A stretch of 64,000 nt of DNA from Acholoe squamosa (Eukaryota > Annelida > Polychaeta > Phyllodocida > Polynoidae). This document shows, piece after piece, positions 13,501 to 22,012 of this stretch. The stretch spans positions 76,220,394-76,284,393 of the forward strand of contig OX439035.1 in the NCBI GenBank assembly GCA_949317995.1, given 5' to 3'. A program made the position numbers and the translations under genes. The notes beneath the pieces are model-generated. The model was given only the letters and a program-made list of their open reading frames with translations, ran no database searches and was not told where the DNA came from. The stretch's first letter is position 1. Each line of letters starts with the position of its first letter.

Positions 13501-16500
13501 TATTAGCACTGGATGCAAGAGGAATGTGTGTATATATAATTATATTGTCACAGGATATGTGTGGACGTACCTGGGCTGTCGCTTTGTAGATGTCCATTAC
13601 GCATTTTCCCTGTGTATGGAATCCATGTGGTTATGTCTTTGACTGAGCTCATAGAAGCATTTTTATATCCACATAAGGTGACTGGCTCGAAGGTGCAATC
13701 CACAGATGCAGCTTGAGAATGAAAAGACAATAGGAATTTGTGATATACTATACCAAAATGCAAGCAAATCAACATAAGAGAGATGTTCTGAACATAATGT
13801 CTAGAATTCTTGTTAAACATTTTATTTTAGCCAAGTTAATACAAAGGCTATATCCAATGGTGCAAACATAATTATGATATGGAATATATGCCCTATAACT
13901 GACCACATCCTTCTGTTTCGTCTTCTTCTCCAGGGCAGTCTTGGTACCCATCACACACTGCCAGCCTGTTAATGCACATCCCATTATCACATCTGTACTG
14001 GTCACCCGTGCACTCTGAACATATAATAGGGCATACCAATCAGATATCCTTAAATTAAAAGAGGTCTACCTGTAAAGATTGTGAGTTGGGGGATTTGCGT
14101 GGATATGGGGTATGCATGCATAAAAAACAATAAAGTAACAACAATGTCATATGCAAAACTATATGGTTGTGGAAAAGGGGTTCGGGTGCTTAATCAGAGG
14201 ATATGCTACCCATGCTAATTTGGCAATCTAATTAGACTCACCACAATATGAGATATTGCAGTATTCCTTCACAGATGCCTCAGTGAAACACCATGGTCCC
14301 TGAGCATCTCTCCAGATGTTCTTACAGTAGTCACGCGCTGCTCCTACACTTCCATCTGGGAAATCCGAGTCATAGATGTACCAGTCACTAGATATATTGC
14401 TCCAAAGAAGGCACTTGCTACCAGATGCTGCTACAGACATATTGCCAAGGTAACCAATGCCAGCCTGATCCCGGCGGCAGTTTTCAACTGAAATTAAATA
14501 AGTCGGTGATATCTAAAGCTTTATTGCGATGACTTGCCCAAGGTCAGATAAGTTTATATATTCAAATCTAATTAAAGTTCCCCAGATATTTATAGCAAGG
14601 TTATGAAAGTGAAGATTTAAAACATACCAAAGTTCTGGCAAGGTCCGTAGCTGATATCATCCATACCAATGTCTATATCATATGCGCTACCCGATATCTC
14701 AATCTGAAAGACTCCTGTTCCTATGTGTGCAAATTCTAGATCCCAGTCACTGGATGAGGAAGTGGATCTCGAAATAAGTGTCTTCACATTCTCGTCAAAT
14801 AATGCATTGATTGTTAGGTATGCAGCATTCTCGCTATCACCAACCATACTGACAGCGAGTTCCAAGCACATGGGTTCTGTTGCCTCCAGGAAGGGTGTCC
14901 TTAGTCTATTCGAATAGGATCCGGAGTCTGATGAGTCTAAATACATGTAATGACCTGGAATGAAGAATTATATTTGACAAATCTCATAAGATGTTTCTAG
15001 TTTTTAGGTGTTGAAATTTAACATCTTATGGTTAATAATATGAAGTTAGGGCTTGGAGATCATAGTTATGAACTGCTGACTGTAAGATTTGAAGAAGCTT
15101 CATATAATTGTTATTGTTAGGGTCGAAATAAATAAAGGTTTGCTTCCAGTAACATGAACTGAAAAGGTAGGGTCGGTAGGTCGGATTGTATCTATTTTCT
15201 TTTTTTTTTCCTTTTTTTTTACATTAATAGAGGAAATGTTAGGGCACATATCAATGGTTGTATCAATTTTTTTGAATTCATTGTAAAATAATGATGGAAA
15301 AATGACAACTGTGAGAAAGGGGAAGAATACGAAAAGGATACAGGATATAGATGGGAAAAAATGTAAAAAAAACAAAAAAACTCAAAACGTAATGAAAATT
15401 TTCTCTAAACTTTGAAAGAAATGAGACCAAATTCTTCAAAATCGATCGGTTGGTCGACCTCCTTACCATCACCAGTTGTGTGGTCACTGCGGGGACCTGT
15501 ACCCTCTTTATGAGTAGAACCCGAGTGAAGTGTCCATCTTCCTTTTACTGAATCCGGAGTTTGGAGGAGGGGACAGTTGCCATCCTCAAAATGACAAGAA
15601 GTCATTGACCCTCCTGATTAGAGAAAAATAAAAGTAATTGACATTTAAAAAGGTTTAAAGTAATCAAATAGAGATTAAAAGTCACCTGTATGTTTAACCC
15701 TTTAAGGGCCACTGTTGCAGGAGTGCATCATGCCCATTGATCGTCATGATGCACCAATGAAGCACTTCATTGGAGCATCATGCCAAACCTATGGGGTTAA
15801 TACATATACTCCCGGAGGGTCGGCATGATGCTCCAATGAAGGGCTGGTGAGCAGTCTCACCAGCACTTCATTGGTGCATCATGACGACCAATGGGCATGA
15901 TGCACTCCTGCATCAGTGGCCCTAAATAGGTTAATTGCCTTTTAAAAGTGTCTTATCACCTACCATTGCATCGCCGGCGTATAAAGGTGTCCACATCATG
16001 ATGAGACATCCTGGGATTTGACCTTGATGATTGGTTATTCAGGTTGGTGAATTTGCTGACATAGCAGGTTTGAGTTGGATGTATGTAGGTAATGGAGTTA
16101 CAGAGTCTGCCATGCTGCTGAAGACAAAGTTCCTTACACACCCTAATGCTTATCTTGTCATACTTGTCCAGGATTAGGGAAGTCACAGTAAATAGGAGGT
16201 AGTTATAGAGGGTTCCCTTCTCAAAATCAAACCCCTCTTCACAAGTGCCTGAAAAAGTCCAAATACAACAGCAGTTGAGAGCAAAGGCAAATTACCTTCG
16301 GATTTTAAGGATAGGTATATTCATCACAATCAAAATCTATAATTTCATGTGTAAATCTATGTGAAAGCCTGGTTATCTAAACCAAACAAGTGACACGTAA
16401 AGTGGCAATAAAACAAATTATAATCTTGATAAATGTACATTTGAAACATTTCACAGCAGTACCTTTGTCAGACTTCAGTCCTTTAACATCACTTCTGTAA

Positions 16501-18049
16501 AAGCGATCCTCAACTCTATCAAAATTTCCCATTTCGAATGTTTTTGTCTTCCTACAAATGATCATAAGAAACGATATGTTGGTACAAAATCTGTAGACAA
16601 ACCAAGTACACATATGTACCTGGTGAAGGTTGTACACTAAAGGGAAAATATGAAACACTACACTTGGTCCCTATCGATTAAGACTATATGCGCAATATTG
16701 TGATATCACGATATTTAGGCTAAAAGGAAGAAATACCTTATGGTCATACCCTAATACCTCGTGTAAAAGATGTGTCTTGTAAACAGAATAACTGATATTA
16801 ATTCTGACAATACCTTGTGTATAAGATGTGTCTCGTAATCAGATATCAATTCTGATAATAGCTCGTGTATAAGATATGTCTTGTAAACAGATATTGATTC
16901 TGATAAGACGCTCTCTGAGCTGAGGGAAATGCTGTGAGGCACAACTTGGCCTTTCTTTGGAGGAGTTTGATACTATTCTATGTAAAAAAGAATCCTCGCC
17001 TATAGAATGATGCATCCTGTCTTCATGTAGATTCTTATAGCGTGCAGCCAGATTTGATTTGATCTGTTCTCCAGTTTAAACTTAAACCCCCTGACACGTA
17101 TATGCTGCACTCCTAGCCTTTGCTGACTCAGAAGGCACAGTAGGTGCACCTTAGCCGAGAGGTACGATAAATAACATAACAGAAGCTTCCTGTGCAATGA
17201 GACACATTTTGCTAAATTGTCCATGTATAAACAATACAATAGCTGATGCATTTGACAATCGTGGTCATCAGATGCATTAGATAAACCTGCTGCTTTCCTC
17301 TTTAGTGGCATACATCTCAATTATCATGGCAGAATCTTTCTACTTCACTTAAAGGGCGACAGAATACACTATCATCAATATAGAGTAGGGCTTTTCTATT
17401 ATTATCAGTCAGATAAAAGATAAAATATATATTCATGTGGTTCGATATCTACAAAACGATCTAGGCCTATTTTCTTGTGCATGTGTATTTGAATTTACCT
17501 GAAGAAGTTCTGGTTACAGATAGTTATAGCTGGCAGATCTAGCTTTGCAGCATAAACCACCTGGAGGTCCACAGCCTTAGGGTGACTCAGAAGGAACAGG
17601 AGGCGGGTTAGAATGACGGCAAGGAAACCTGCCACACACCCTATCACCAGCACAATCCATAATACCCTGTATGTAAGAACGACAGAAGCTTGAGCTCCAC
17701 CATGGAGCGACTAGAGCGCCAGGAACACATAAGTTATAAGGCATCTTTGAGTCCCTTGTCCTCTCAATGTCACCAAATGTCGCCATCTTGCTTAATATCA
17801 CACCAATTAGAAGGGAAATGCAGTTGCAAATCGATTGTTAAATGCATGCAAATATTGAATGTTGGCTGAGCATTATTGATGTACTGTAAACAGTTTCACC
17901 TACGAATAACTGCAAAATGAGAATTTGACATTTAGAAATTGTAATGCTATACCTACCTACGTAGTATAGGAGCATTTTCTGTCATATACCGTACTCCATG
18001 AAAAGTAGTGTCCTCTGTATACTGATGCAGGATCGCCTTTCTGGACGCC
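4398..18049 (-). CDS. Mosaic DEG/ENaC/ASIC-type channel with PAN, MAM, kringle and LDLa modules (partial)
   Basis: Twenty-two exons were joined by eye. High-to-low coordinates: 18049-17957, 17666-17499, 16551-16463, 16248-15964, 15613-15467, 14954-14628, 14487-14242, 14014-13904, 13711-13571, 13212-12829, 12422-12306, 12143-12048, 10486-10133, 9883-9785, 9433-9104, 8540-8406, 7812-7741, 6990-6906, 6334-6210, 5367-5285, 4839-4741, 4554-4398. Reading frame is kept across all junctions (about 1,247 residues). The only weak donor is at 6906, where frame requires a GC donor. Core DEG/ENaC marks: the cytosolic His-Gly gating motif (TFHG), TM1, LPAITICNQN after TM1, a CTWAGSSC disulfide motif, GLQLILNVEQYEYM, and a YMPG/CSC segment. 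Between TM1 and the conserved core sit PAN, MAM, kringle, LDLa, MAM, LDLa, MAM, MAM, LDLa. Family members form trimeric Na+ channels in the plasma membrane; the added modules suggest binding to matrix or partner cells (inference). The first exon and TM2 are missing. Confidence 0.88.
4741..4839 (-). CDS. Channel exon: DQGEVPF...APGLH segment
   Basis: Phase 0-0, 33 residues: MFLYDQGEVPFVRDLGFAVA, then PGLHGLVAVRLSQ. It corresponds to the 'ihdQ..P.v...G..v.pG....i.v......' strand-palm segment of DEG/ENaC channels. Confidence 0.9.
5285..5367 (-). CDS. Channel exon: conserved GLxLxLNVxQxEY strand
   Basis: Reads GASSGLQLILNVEQYEYMHG, then PQPDAGVK. Invertebrate and vertebrate DEG/ENaC channels share GLxLxLxxxxxxYxxxxxxxAGxxV here. 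Splice sites are TTCAG and AAG^GTAAGG. Confidence 0.9.
6210..6334 (-). CDS. Channel exon: DEG/ENaC core cysteine motif
   Basis: Reads CTWAGSSCSIVDFTTEITDY then GLCHTLNAG. This is the family signature C-x-F/W-x-G-x-x-C ... F-x-x-x-x-T-x-x-G-x-C-x-x-F/L-N found in ASIC and ENaC ectodomains. Acceptor TTGTAG and donor G^GTAAGC are canonical. Confidence 0.9.
6906..7812 (-). CDS. Channel exons: linker and re-entry to the DEG/ENaC finger
   Basis: Exon 7812-7741 (VDTGHMDPGKDDLPVIRD...) and exon 6990-6906 (...TENITQFYTEAGHQSADMFYG) lead into the conserved cysteine motif. The segment HQSADMFYG-C aligns with the 'H-L-x-DMLxxC-F-G' stretch before the first core disulfide in ASIC-like channels. To stay in frame with the next exon the donor must be TATGG^GC at 6906 (a GC donor). 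The nearby GT at 6901 gives the wrong phase. Confidence 0.65.
8406..8540 (-). CDS. Channel exon: LDL-receptor class A repeat 3
   Basis: A phase 1-1 exon of 135 bp with six cysteines: ICDDFLCNDGQCIPTWLVC, NGVNDCTTGEDED, final C. The calcium box NGxNDCxxGEDE is intact. This is the last inserted module before the channel core resumes. Confidence 0.92.
8938..8983. repeat. Near-perfect 45-bp hairpin
   Basis: TTGGGTGAGCCATGGGCCAA is followed within a few bases by its imperfect inverse, TTGACCCTTGGTTCACCCAA. It lies in the intron between MAM 4 and LDLa 3. Probably a small inverted-repeat remnant. Confidence 0.6.
9104..9883 (-). CDS. Channel exons: MAM domain 4, diverged (two exons)
   Basis: Exon 9883-9785 gives FNCSFTKENMCGYLDI ... 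NWALMSNG and exon 9433-9104 the remainder (GRASAVLLSPKI ... HCLILNIST ... GDDWVC). Same phase-1 split after a Gly. The second half keeps LLSPxI and CLxLxxST, typical of MAM, but lacks the usual GxxxxDDI ending. A decayed or specialised MAM is likely. Confidence 0.65.
10133..12143 (-). CDS. Channel exons: MAM domain 3 (two exons)
   Basis: Exon 12143-12048 holds SCDFMNGYICGYRDD ... GWKWSAG and exon 10486-10133 holds the rest (SDDLVGTSSVKRLISPKF ... LCFGLKLQL ... SIMVAITKMQ ... GSC). The fold is inferred from the CDFE-like opening, the phase-1 split and the position. It is more diverged than MAM 1 and 2: the HYMY motif is replaced by LVFVSD. The intron between the halves contains a 0.9-kb inverted-repeat element (10672-11570). 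Confidence 0.75.
10672..11570. mobile_element. 0.9-kb TIR element inside the MAM-3 intron
   Basis: CACTGCAAAAATGGTGTTTA at 10672 is inverted at the right end (TAAACACCATTTTTGCAGTG, ending 11570). Subterminal regions are packed with TGTTTA/TAAACA motifs. A related short element, also starting CACTGTAAAAACAGTGTTTA, is in a kinesin intron near 47390. No transposase frame is seen, so it is non-autonomous. Confidence 0.8.
12306..12422 (-). CDS. Channel exon: LDL-receptor class A repeat 2
   Basis: A phase 1-1 exon of 117 bp with six cysteines: ECSRGFACRNMTCI, SLVCDGHVDCVDFADE, and a final Cys in WDVC. The acidic calcium-binding box DGxxDCxDxxDE is intact. Confidence 0.9.
12829..13711 (-). CDS. Channel exons: MAM domain 2 (two exons)
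   Basis: Exon 13711-13571 gives the start (DCTFEPVTLCGYKN ... WIPYTG ... SDSPG) and exon 13212-12829 the remainder (HYLYLDSGSV ... NWEQLRVNIPAAN ... FIEAVFGRSYYSDMAVDNI, closing GSC). The internal intron is phase 1 at the same position as in MAM 1. Preserved HYLYL, the WxxLRVxIP-type strand and the VDNI-C ending make the assignment clear. Confidence 0.88.
13904..14014 (-). CDS. Channel exon: LDL-receptor class A repeat 1
   Basis: A phase 1-1 exon of 111 bp. Six cysteines and the calcium-binding end are complete: CTGDQYRCDNGMCI, then AVCDGYQDCPGEEDE and a final Cys. LDLa repeats are calcium-stabilised ligand-binding modules. Confidence 0.92.
14242..14487 (-). CDS. Channel exon: kringle domain
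   Basis: A single phase 1-1 exon. Six cysteines are in kringle order: NCRRDQAGIGYLGNMS, KCLLWSN, FPDG, ARDYCKN, GPWCFT, EYCNISYC. The hallmark segments YxG, CxxW, NYCRN-like and PWCYT-like are all recognisable. A kringle in a DEG/ENaC ectodomain is unusual; kringles normally occur in proteases of blood or haemolymph and in receptors such as ROR and Kremen. Confidence 0.9.
14628..15613 (-). CDS. Channel exons: MAM domain 1 (two exons)
   Basis: Exon 15613-15467 carries the first half (SCHFEDGNCPLLQ ... GPRSDHTTGDG) and exon 14954-14628 the second half (HYMYLDSSDSG ... AYDIDIGMDDISYGPC). This matches the MAM pattern CxFE-C ... W ... G-P-xDHT ... HYMYxxxS ... DDI-xGxC, with four cysteines. The split by a phase-1 intron right after TGDG recurs in the other MAM domains of this gene. 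MAM domains mediate adhesion and oligomerisation of surface proteins. Confidence 0.9.
15696..15932. mobile_element. Palindromic MITE-like element in an intron
   Basis: Almost the whole 237 bp folds on itself. GGGCCACTGTTGCAGGAGTG on the left pairs with CACTCCTGCATCAGTGGCCC on the right, and CATGATGCACCAATGAAG pairs with CTTCATTGGTGCATCATG. Located between the PAN and first MAM exons. Confidence 0.8.
15964..16248 (-). CDS. Channel exon: PAN/apple domain
   Basis: A single 285-bp phase 1-1 exon encodes about 95 residues with the cysteine spacing of PAN/apple domains: an opening TCEEGF, then CKELCLQQHGRLCNSITYI, then TQTCYVSKF and a closing Cys. PAN domains bind proteins or glycans outside the cell. 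Assignment rests on cysteine spacing and on the C-NSITY-...-CYVS core. Confidence 0.75.
16463..16551 (-). CDS. Channel exon: proximal ectodomain before the inserted modules
   Basis: About 30 residues (KTKTFEMGNFDRVEDRFYRS...), flanked by TTGTAG and G^GTACTG. It continues the start of the channel ectodomain and ends in phase 1. That phase-1 site is where the first inserted module (PAN) begins, so this is the host side of the insertion point. Confidence 0.8.
16755..16905. repeat. Three-copy tandem repeat, units of about 50 bp
   Basis: The unit CTCGTGTATAAGATGTGTCT ... CAGATATTGATTCTGATAA occurs at about 16757, 16813 and 16861 with small differences. It lies in the intron after TM1. Confidence 0.75.
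17499..17666 (-). CDS. Channel exon: transmembrane helix 1 and start of ectodomain
   Basis: The exon opens with a hydrophobic run (VLWIVLVIGCVAGFLAVIL), the first membrane helix. It then reads through a short linker into LDLPAITICNQNFF, the highly conserved post-TM1 strand of ASIC/ENaC channels (FPAVTxCNxN). Splice sites ACAG and AG^GTAAAT are canonical. This exon is the strongest evidence that the gene is a DEG/ENaC channel rather than only a MAM/LDLa protein. Confidence 0.92.
17957..18049 (-). CDS. Channel exon: cytosolic N-terminus with HG motif
   Basis: Acceptor CTCTAG precedes 18049 and donor GTAGGT follows 17957. The 31-residue exon reads ...YTEDTTFHGVRYMTENAP.... DEG/ENaC channels carry a conserved His-Gly just before TM1 that controls gating, and this exon has it in the expected place. 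It joins in phase 2 to the TM1 exon. An upstream exon with the start codon must exist above 18050 but was not found. Confidence 0.85.
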   Translation of the reverse strand, partial: GVQKGDPASVYRGHYFSWSTVYDRKCSYTT

Positions 18050-18169
18050 CTAGAGCCTATAACCCATACATTTTAACTATCACCACACACATACATGAAG
18101 CATCCAAAATGGAGTGTGCTTCATTTACTTAACATGTAAAGGCTGGAAACCCAGCTATAAAAAAAAAAA

Positions 18170-19245
18170 GCTCGATGCAGCAAGTTGGGAACCTAAAACT
18201 TAGTTTTTCCTGAATTTTTGCTAAGAAATGCTGTGGTTTAGCCAAAAATTATCCGATTTACACAATATTTGCAGCAAACGAAAGATGAAACTCATTGCTT
18301 TCAGACCAGGGTAGATGGTTTTACAATAATATAGTGCACAGTTTACCACTGAAGTACAAATTATAAATTTAAAAATCATTAGTTTGAAAAAATTGCTGTT
18401 TTTCAAAGTTTGTCCCTATATAATTATTTTGTGAAAAAATATTCTAATCATCAGTTTTTGATAGATAGTGCATAATACTGACCCATCAAGTTTATAAAAG
18501 AGTATGCTTTTTCTCCCTACCTCTAGGGTGGCTTATTACACTTTGGGATACATGTGATTTTTGTCAGTTTGCAAAACTGTGATTTTCAGCAAAATTTCTG
18601 CTTGTTTTTTATGTGGGACCACATAGATCACCATATATGAATGCATGATCACCCACTGATACCAGAATTATCCATTTTTATGGTCTATGGGAAATATCTA
18701 AGTGATACAATATGTGTGAGAAGAATTAGCCCCATCTTATGATTCTAGTCTTTGGTGCCGACAACACTTTTGTTGCTATTTGCATCTAAATAGCTCAATA
18801 GTGCATTATAATAGGCCTCACATGCCTAATATGGGGTTCTAATAGCATTTCAATATGGTTTTCAATGGGTCATCAGGTCAAAACAACAATTGATGATGGA
18901 ATTTAATAGAAACAAAAGGGTTTTGCACCATTGACCTGTTCACATTGTTCAGGTCTTCAGATATTCTTATCTTGAAAATGATGTAGGCATTTATGAGCAT
19001 GGTGCTTTTCCAACCCATATGGGACCTATGGAGGGCATATTGTCTAGTCTGACATGTATTATGAGGGAATAATGCATAGCAAATGATTCTATTTTCATAT
19101 TTTGTTATGATTTTTGAGAGAGAATCATACACAAGACTTGTTTTCTGCTGCATATACAAAAATTTCCCTTGAATGAAGGCATTTTACATGCACAGCTGCC
19201 TCCAAAACTGGAAAACACTCAGGTTCCCAACTTGCTGCATCGAGC
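18170..19245. mobile_element. 1.08-kb element with 25-bp perfect inverted ends
   Basis: GCTCGATGCAGCAAGTTGGG (continuing AACCT) at 18170-18194 is perfectly inverted at 19221-19245. The AT-rich interior has only short open frames without recognisable transposase motifs. It sits just upstream of the first identified channel exon, probably within its first intron. Confidence 0.85.
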
Positions 19246-19261
19246 TATATAGCAAGAAGAC

Positions 19262-20635
19262 ATTGGCCCAACGTCGGCAATGGTCGGCAGGCAATATTAA
19301 AATGTTGGCAGTCTGACGTCCTACCAACGGTGGCAAATCAATGTTGGGCCAACGTTCTCAATACTCTCAGTAATTTGCCAACGTTGGTAGAACGTCAGAT
19401 AATACCCAAGTCCCGAGTTACCATGCCCCCACCGTAAACGGTCGCCTGAGGCGCAGTTAATGGTCCCAGGGAGGGTATGGAGTAGAGACCGGCTGGAGGG
19501 GGTGATGAGCTCCCTGACAGCTGACCGCAGGGAGTGGCCTGCTCCTGGGTAGCCAGGGACTGGACTCAATGTAGCTCAGTATGTCTACATAAATGTACAT
19601 ATTTCCTATACTTCTATTTATTGAAAACCCTAATTAATTCAACCAAGGAAGGAGAGTTGTATGTCAGTCATGTCAAGTTTCATCCACAAATACAAAGAAG
19701 TTCATAGTTTAAAAAACTACTTCCTGTCCAGCTAGTGTTATAACTATAGGCCTGCTGAGAAATGTACCCTCCTTAGGGTCTCAGAGAGCGACCCCTGAAG
19801 GTGGCTGGTGGCGAAACCGGCCGTCGCAGCCTAACTCGGGACTTCGGTATTCTTGTTGTACCAACGTTGGCATTTCATTGTTGTACCAACGTTGGTAGGT
19901 CTTCCAGCAGTGAGGAAATTACCAACGTTGGCCCAACATTGGCAAGACAATGTTTTTCCAACCTCCACTAGAGGGCATTGAGGGCTATATCAAGAGATTT
20001 GCTCAATGATATCCTTCATATCTTATCATGATGATCATTCAATTGGATCTGTGTAATATTTGTATCTTTAAAGCAAGAGATATTCCATTTCTAAAGTATG
20101 TGAGGATAAATGTCCAACATTAATTTTCTTGTGCAATAATAAAATATTGCTAACATTTACACAAAAACACCGTTTTGTGGGGAATGATGGATATACATGG
20201 TCCGATAGGTAAGATGACTTTGTACCACTTCTTGGCAAATAGAGCTGAGATTAAGGTGAACATAATAGAGATGACTGTCTCTAAAATGATGATTCTTGAC
20301 AGCCATTTCCTCAATAGATTCAATGACATTTAAGTAGTATTCCTTACTTTACTCTATTAGCAAACAAAGATTATGTTGTACCAACGTTGTACCAACATCA
20401 TATCCTGACATCAGGTTTTGGCTCAAAATTTGGTTGGTTAGTTCTTGGCCCAACATCAGAATCTGACATGTCGGTGAAATGTTGGCCCAATGTCATTTCT
20501 TGCCGTTGTTGGCTCAACTGTTATTTTGCCGGACAATATACACTTTAGCCATTGTCAGAAAAACAACGTCAGGCCAAAGCCACATAACATTGAGCCAATG
20601 TTGGGCCAATATTGGGCCAACATCGCATTGCTAGC
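19262..20635. repeat. Dispersed CCAACGTTGG-type motif field
   Basis: Many copies of TTGGCCCAACGTTGGCA-like sequence occur in both orientations (for example near 19268, 19335, 19378, 19860, 19880, 19921, 20382, 20450, 20590). CCAACGTTGG is itself a palindrome. The density is highest toward both ends, as in the subterminal arrays of some DNA transposons. A second element (19402-19850) is inserted in it. No gene is visible. Confidence 0.6.
19402..19850. mobile_element. 449-bp element with 19-bp inverted ends, nested
   Basis: ATACCCAAGTCCCGAGTTA at 19402-19420 is inverted with one mismatch at 19832-19850 (TAACTCGGGACTTCGGTAT). It is flanked on both sides by CCAACGTTGG-type sequence, so it inserted into that repeat. 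No coding content recognised. Confidence 0.8.
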
Positions 20636-21096
20636 TGGGAAACATATTGACTGAAAGATTGTGTCAGGAAACAAACACCCCTTAGTGTATTTGAAGATTG
20701 AATATTGAATTAATTCATTGGGTAGCCTTTGAGTGGCTGACTTCCATGATAGCTTATCAATTCAACTTGTGCAATGATAAGGAGAGGTGATCACAATGAT
20801 ACTGTTACAATGGAATATTGATATTGTGGCAGGGACCACATCGCCATGTCTAGCTTTGCTCTAGTGTCAGTGTGCAGCCCCCATGTATCATCATCATGTA
20901 ATGGGACCATATTTGCTCGACTGGCAAACAGTCTCCTGGCTACCTTGACTATAACACAGTCATATAGGTTTACTTTCATGTTATATTGTTAACAATGATC
21001 GTATTCGTAAAGAGTACTGTTATAAAAGAGAAGCGATCAGTCAACACTGCCGACACTGCACACTATAATATCCTTTTAGTTTCCAGACGTCGCTAC

Positions 21097-21197
21097 CCAC
21101 TTGGCACAAAAACGTTTACAAACGTTTGGTTTTGGTAAAAACGTTTAAAACAAAGGTTTGAGAAATCGGGAACCTAAAAGATTTTTTTGCCAAGTGG
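21097..21197. mobile_element. 101-bp MITE-like element
   Basis: CCACTTGGCA at 21097-21106 is exactly inverted as TGCCAAGTGG at 21188-21197. The interior repeats AAACGTTT three times. Non-coding. Confidence 0.65.
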
Positions 21198-22012
21198 ATA
21201 AATATTGTAGACCCGCACATTGTAGACCCTGGCTGGTCCCTTACTCTGAAAACACCAGAACAGGTAGTAACTATGTAAATCAATATACTTAATCCACAAA
21301 ACTCTATCATTAAATGGAAAAATCATGCCAACAAATTTGTAGAGCAATAGCCTGACAGTGACAATGGCTTTTAGACTGCATGCATAAATCATGGGCCGAT
21401 GTGAGATGACGCACCAACCACGACCAGTGACCAATTCACATTTTAGCATCACAGACAACATGTATTGTCCAAATGTAGAATGCTAGTCCATCTAATTTTA
21501 TTGGACAGCTGACCGTGTGATGTCCTATTTCAATGCCAATGTCGTCAAAACCGAACTCAAACACTATGATGACTGGTATTACATGAGTACCGAATGGAGG
21601 TTATCTGATATCATAATGTGGCTTAATGTGTGCAGTTTTTGCACAGTTTGAAAAGTTCTACATGCTTTTGAAACAAAGTTTTGTCATCTCTATAGGGAGG
21701 TAGCCATGAGGGATGAGGTATGAATTTGGTGTTATCCTATTCTGACTCACCCGGGCACCTCTATAGTATCCGTTATTACACGATTTCTGTGACTCAGGGT
21801 GCTTTTCCTGGATATTGCCATTCTGATAACTGTCGTTATCTCACGATTCTGGCCTCTACAGTGCCTTTTTGGTCATAACCCCGTGCAGTTATTGGGGTAT
21901 AACCGCATTCTCAGAGTAATTTTTTTTCTAAGACGATCTTGGTTAGAACCTGATCAAGTTAATAAATTGGCAAAGTATATACAAAGTCAACCACGCCATT
22001 GATTTCCTATTA

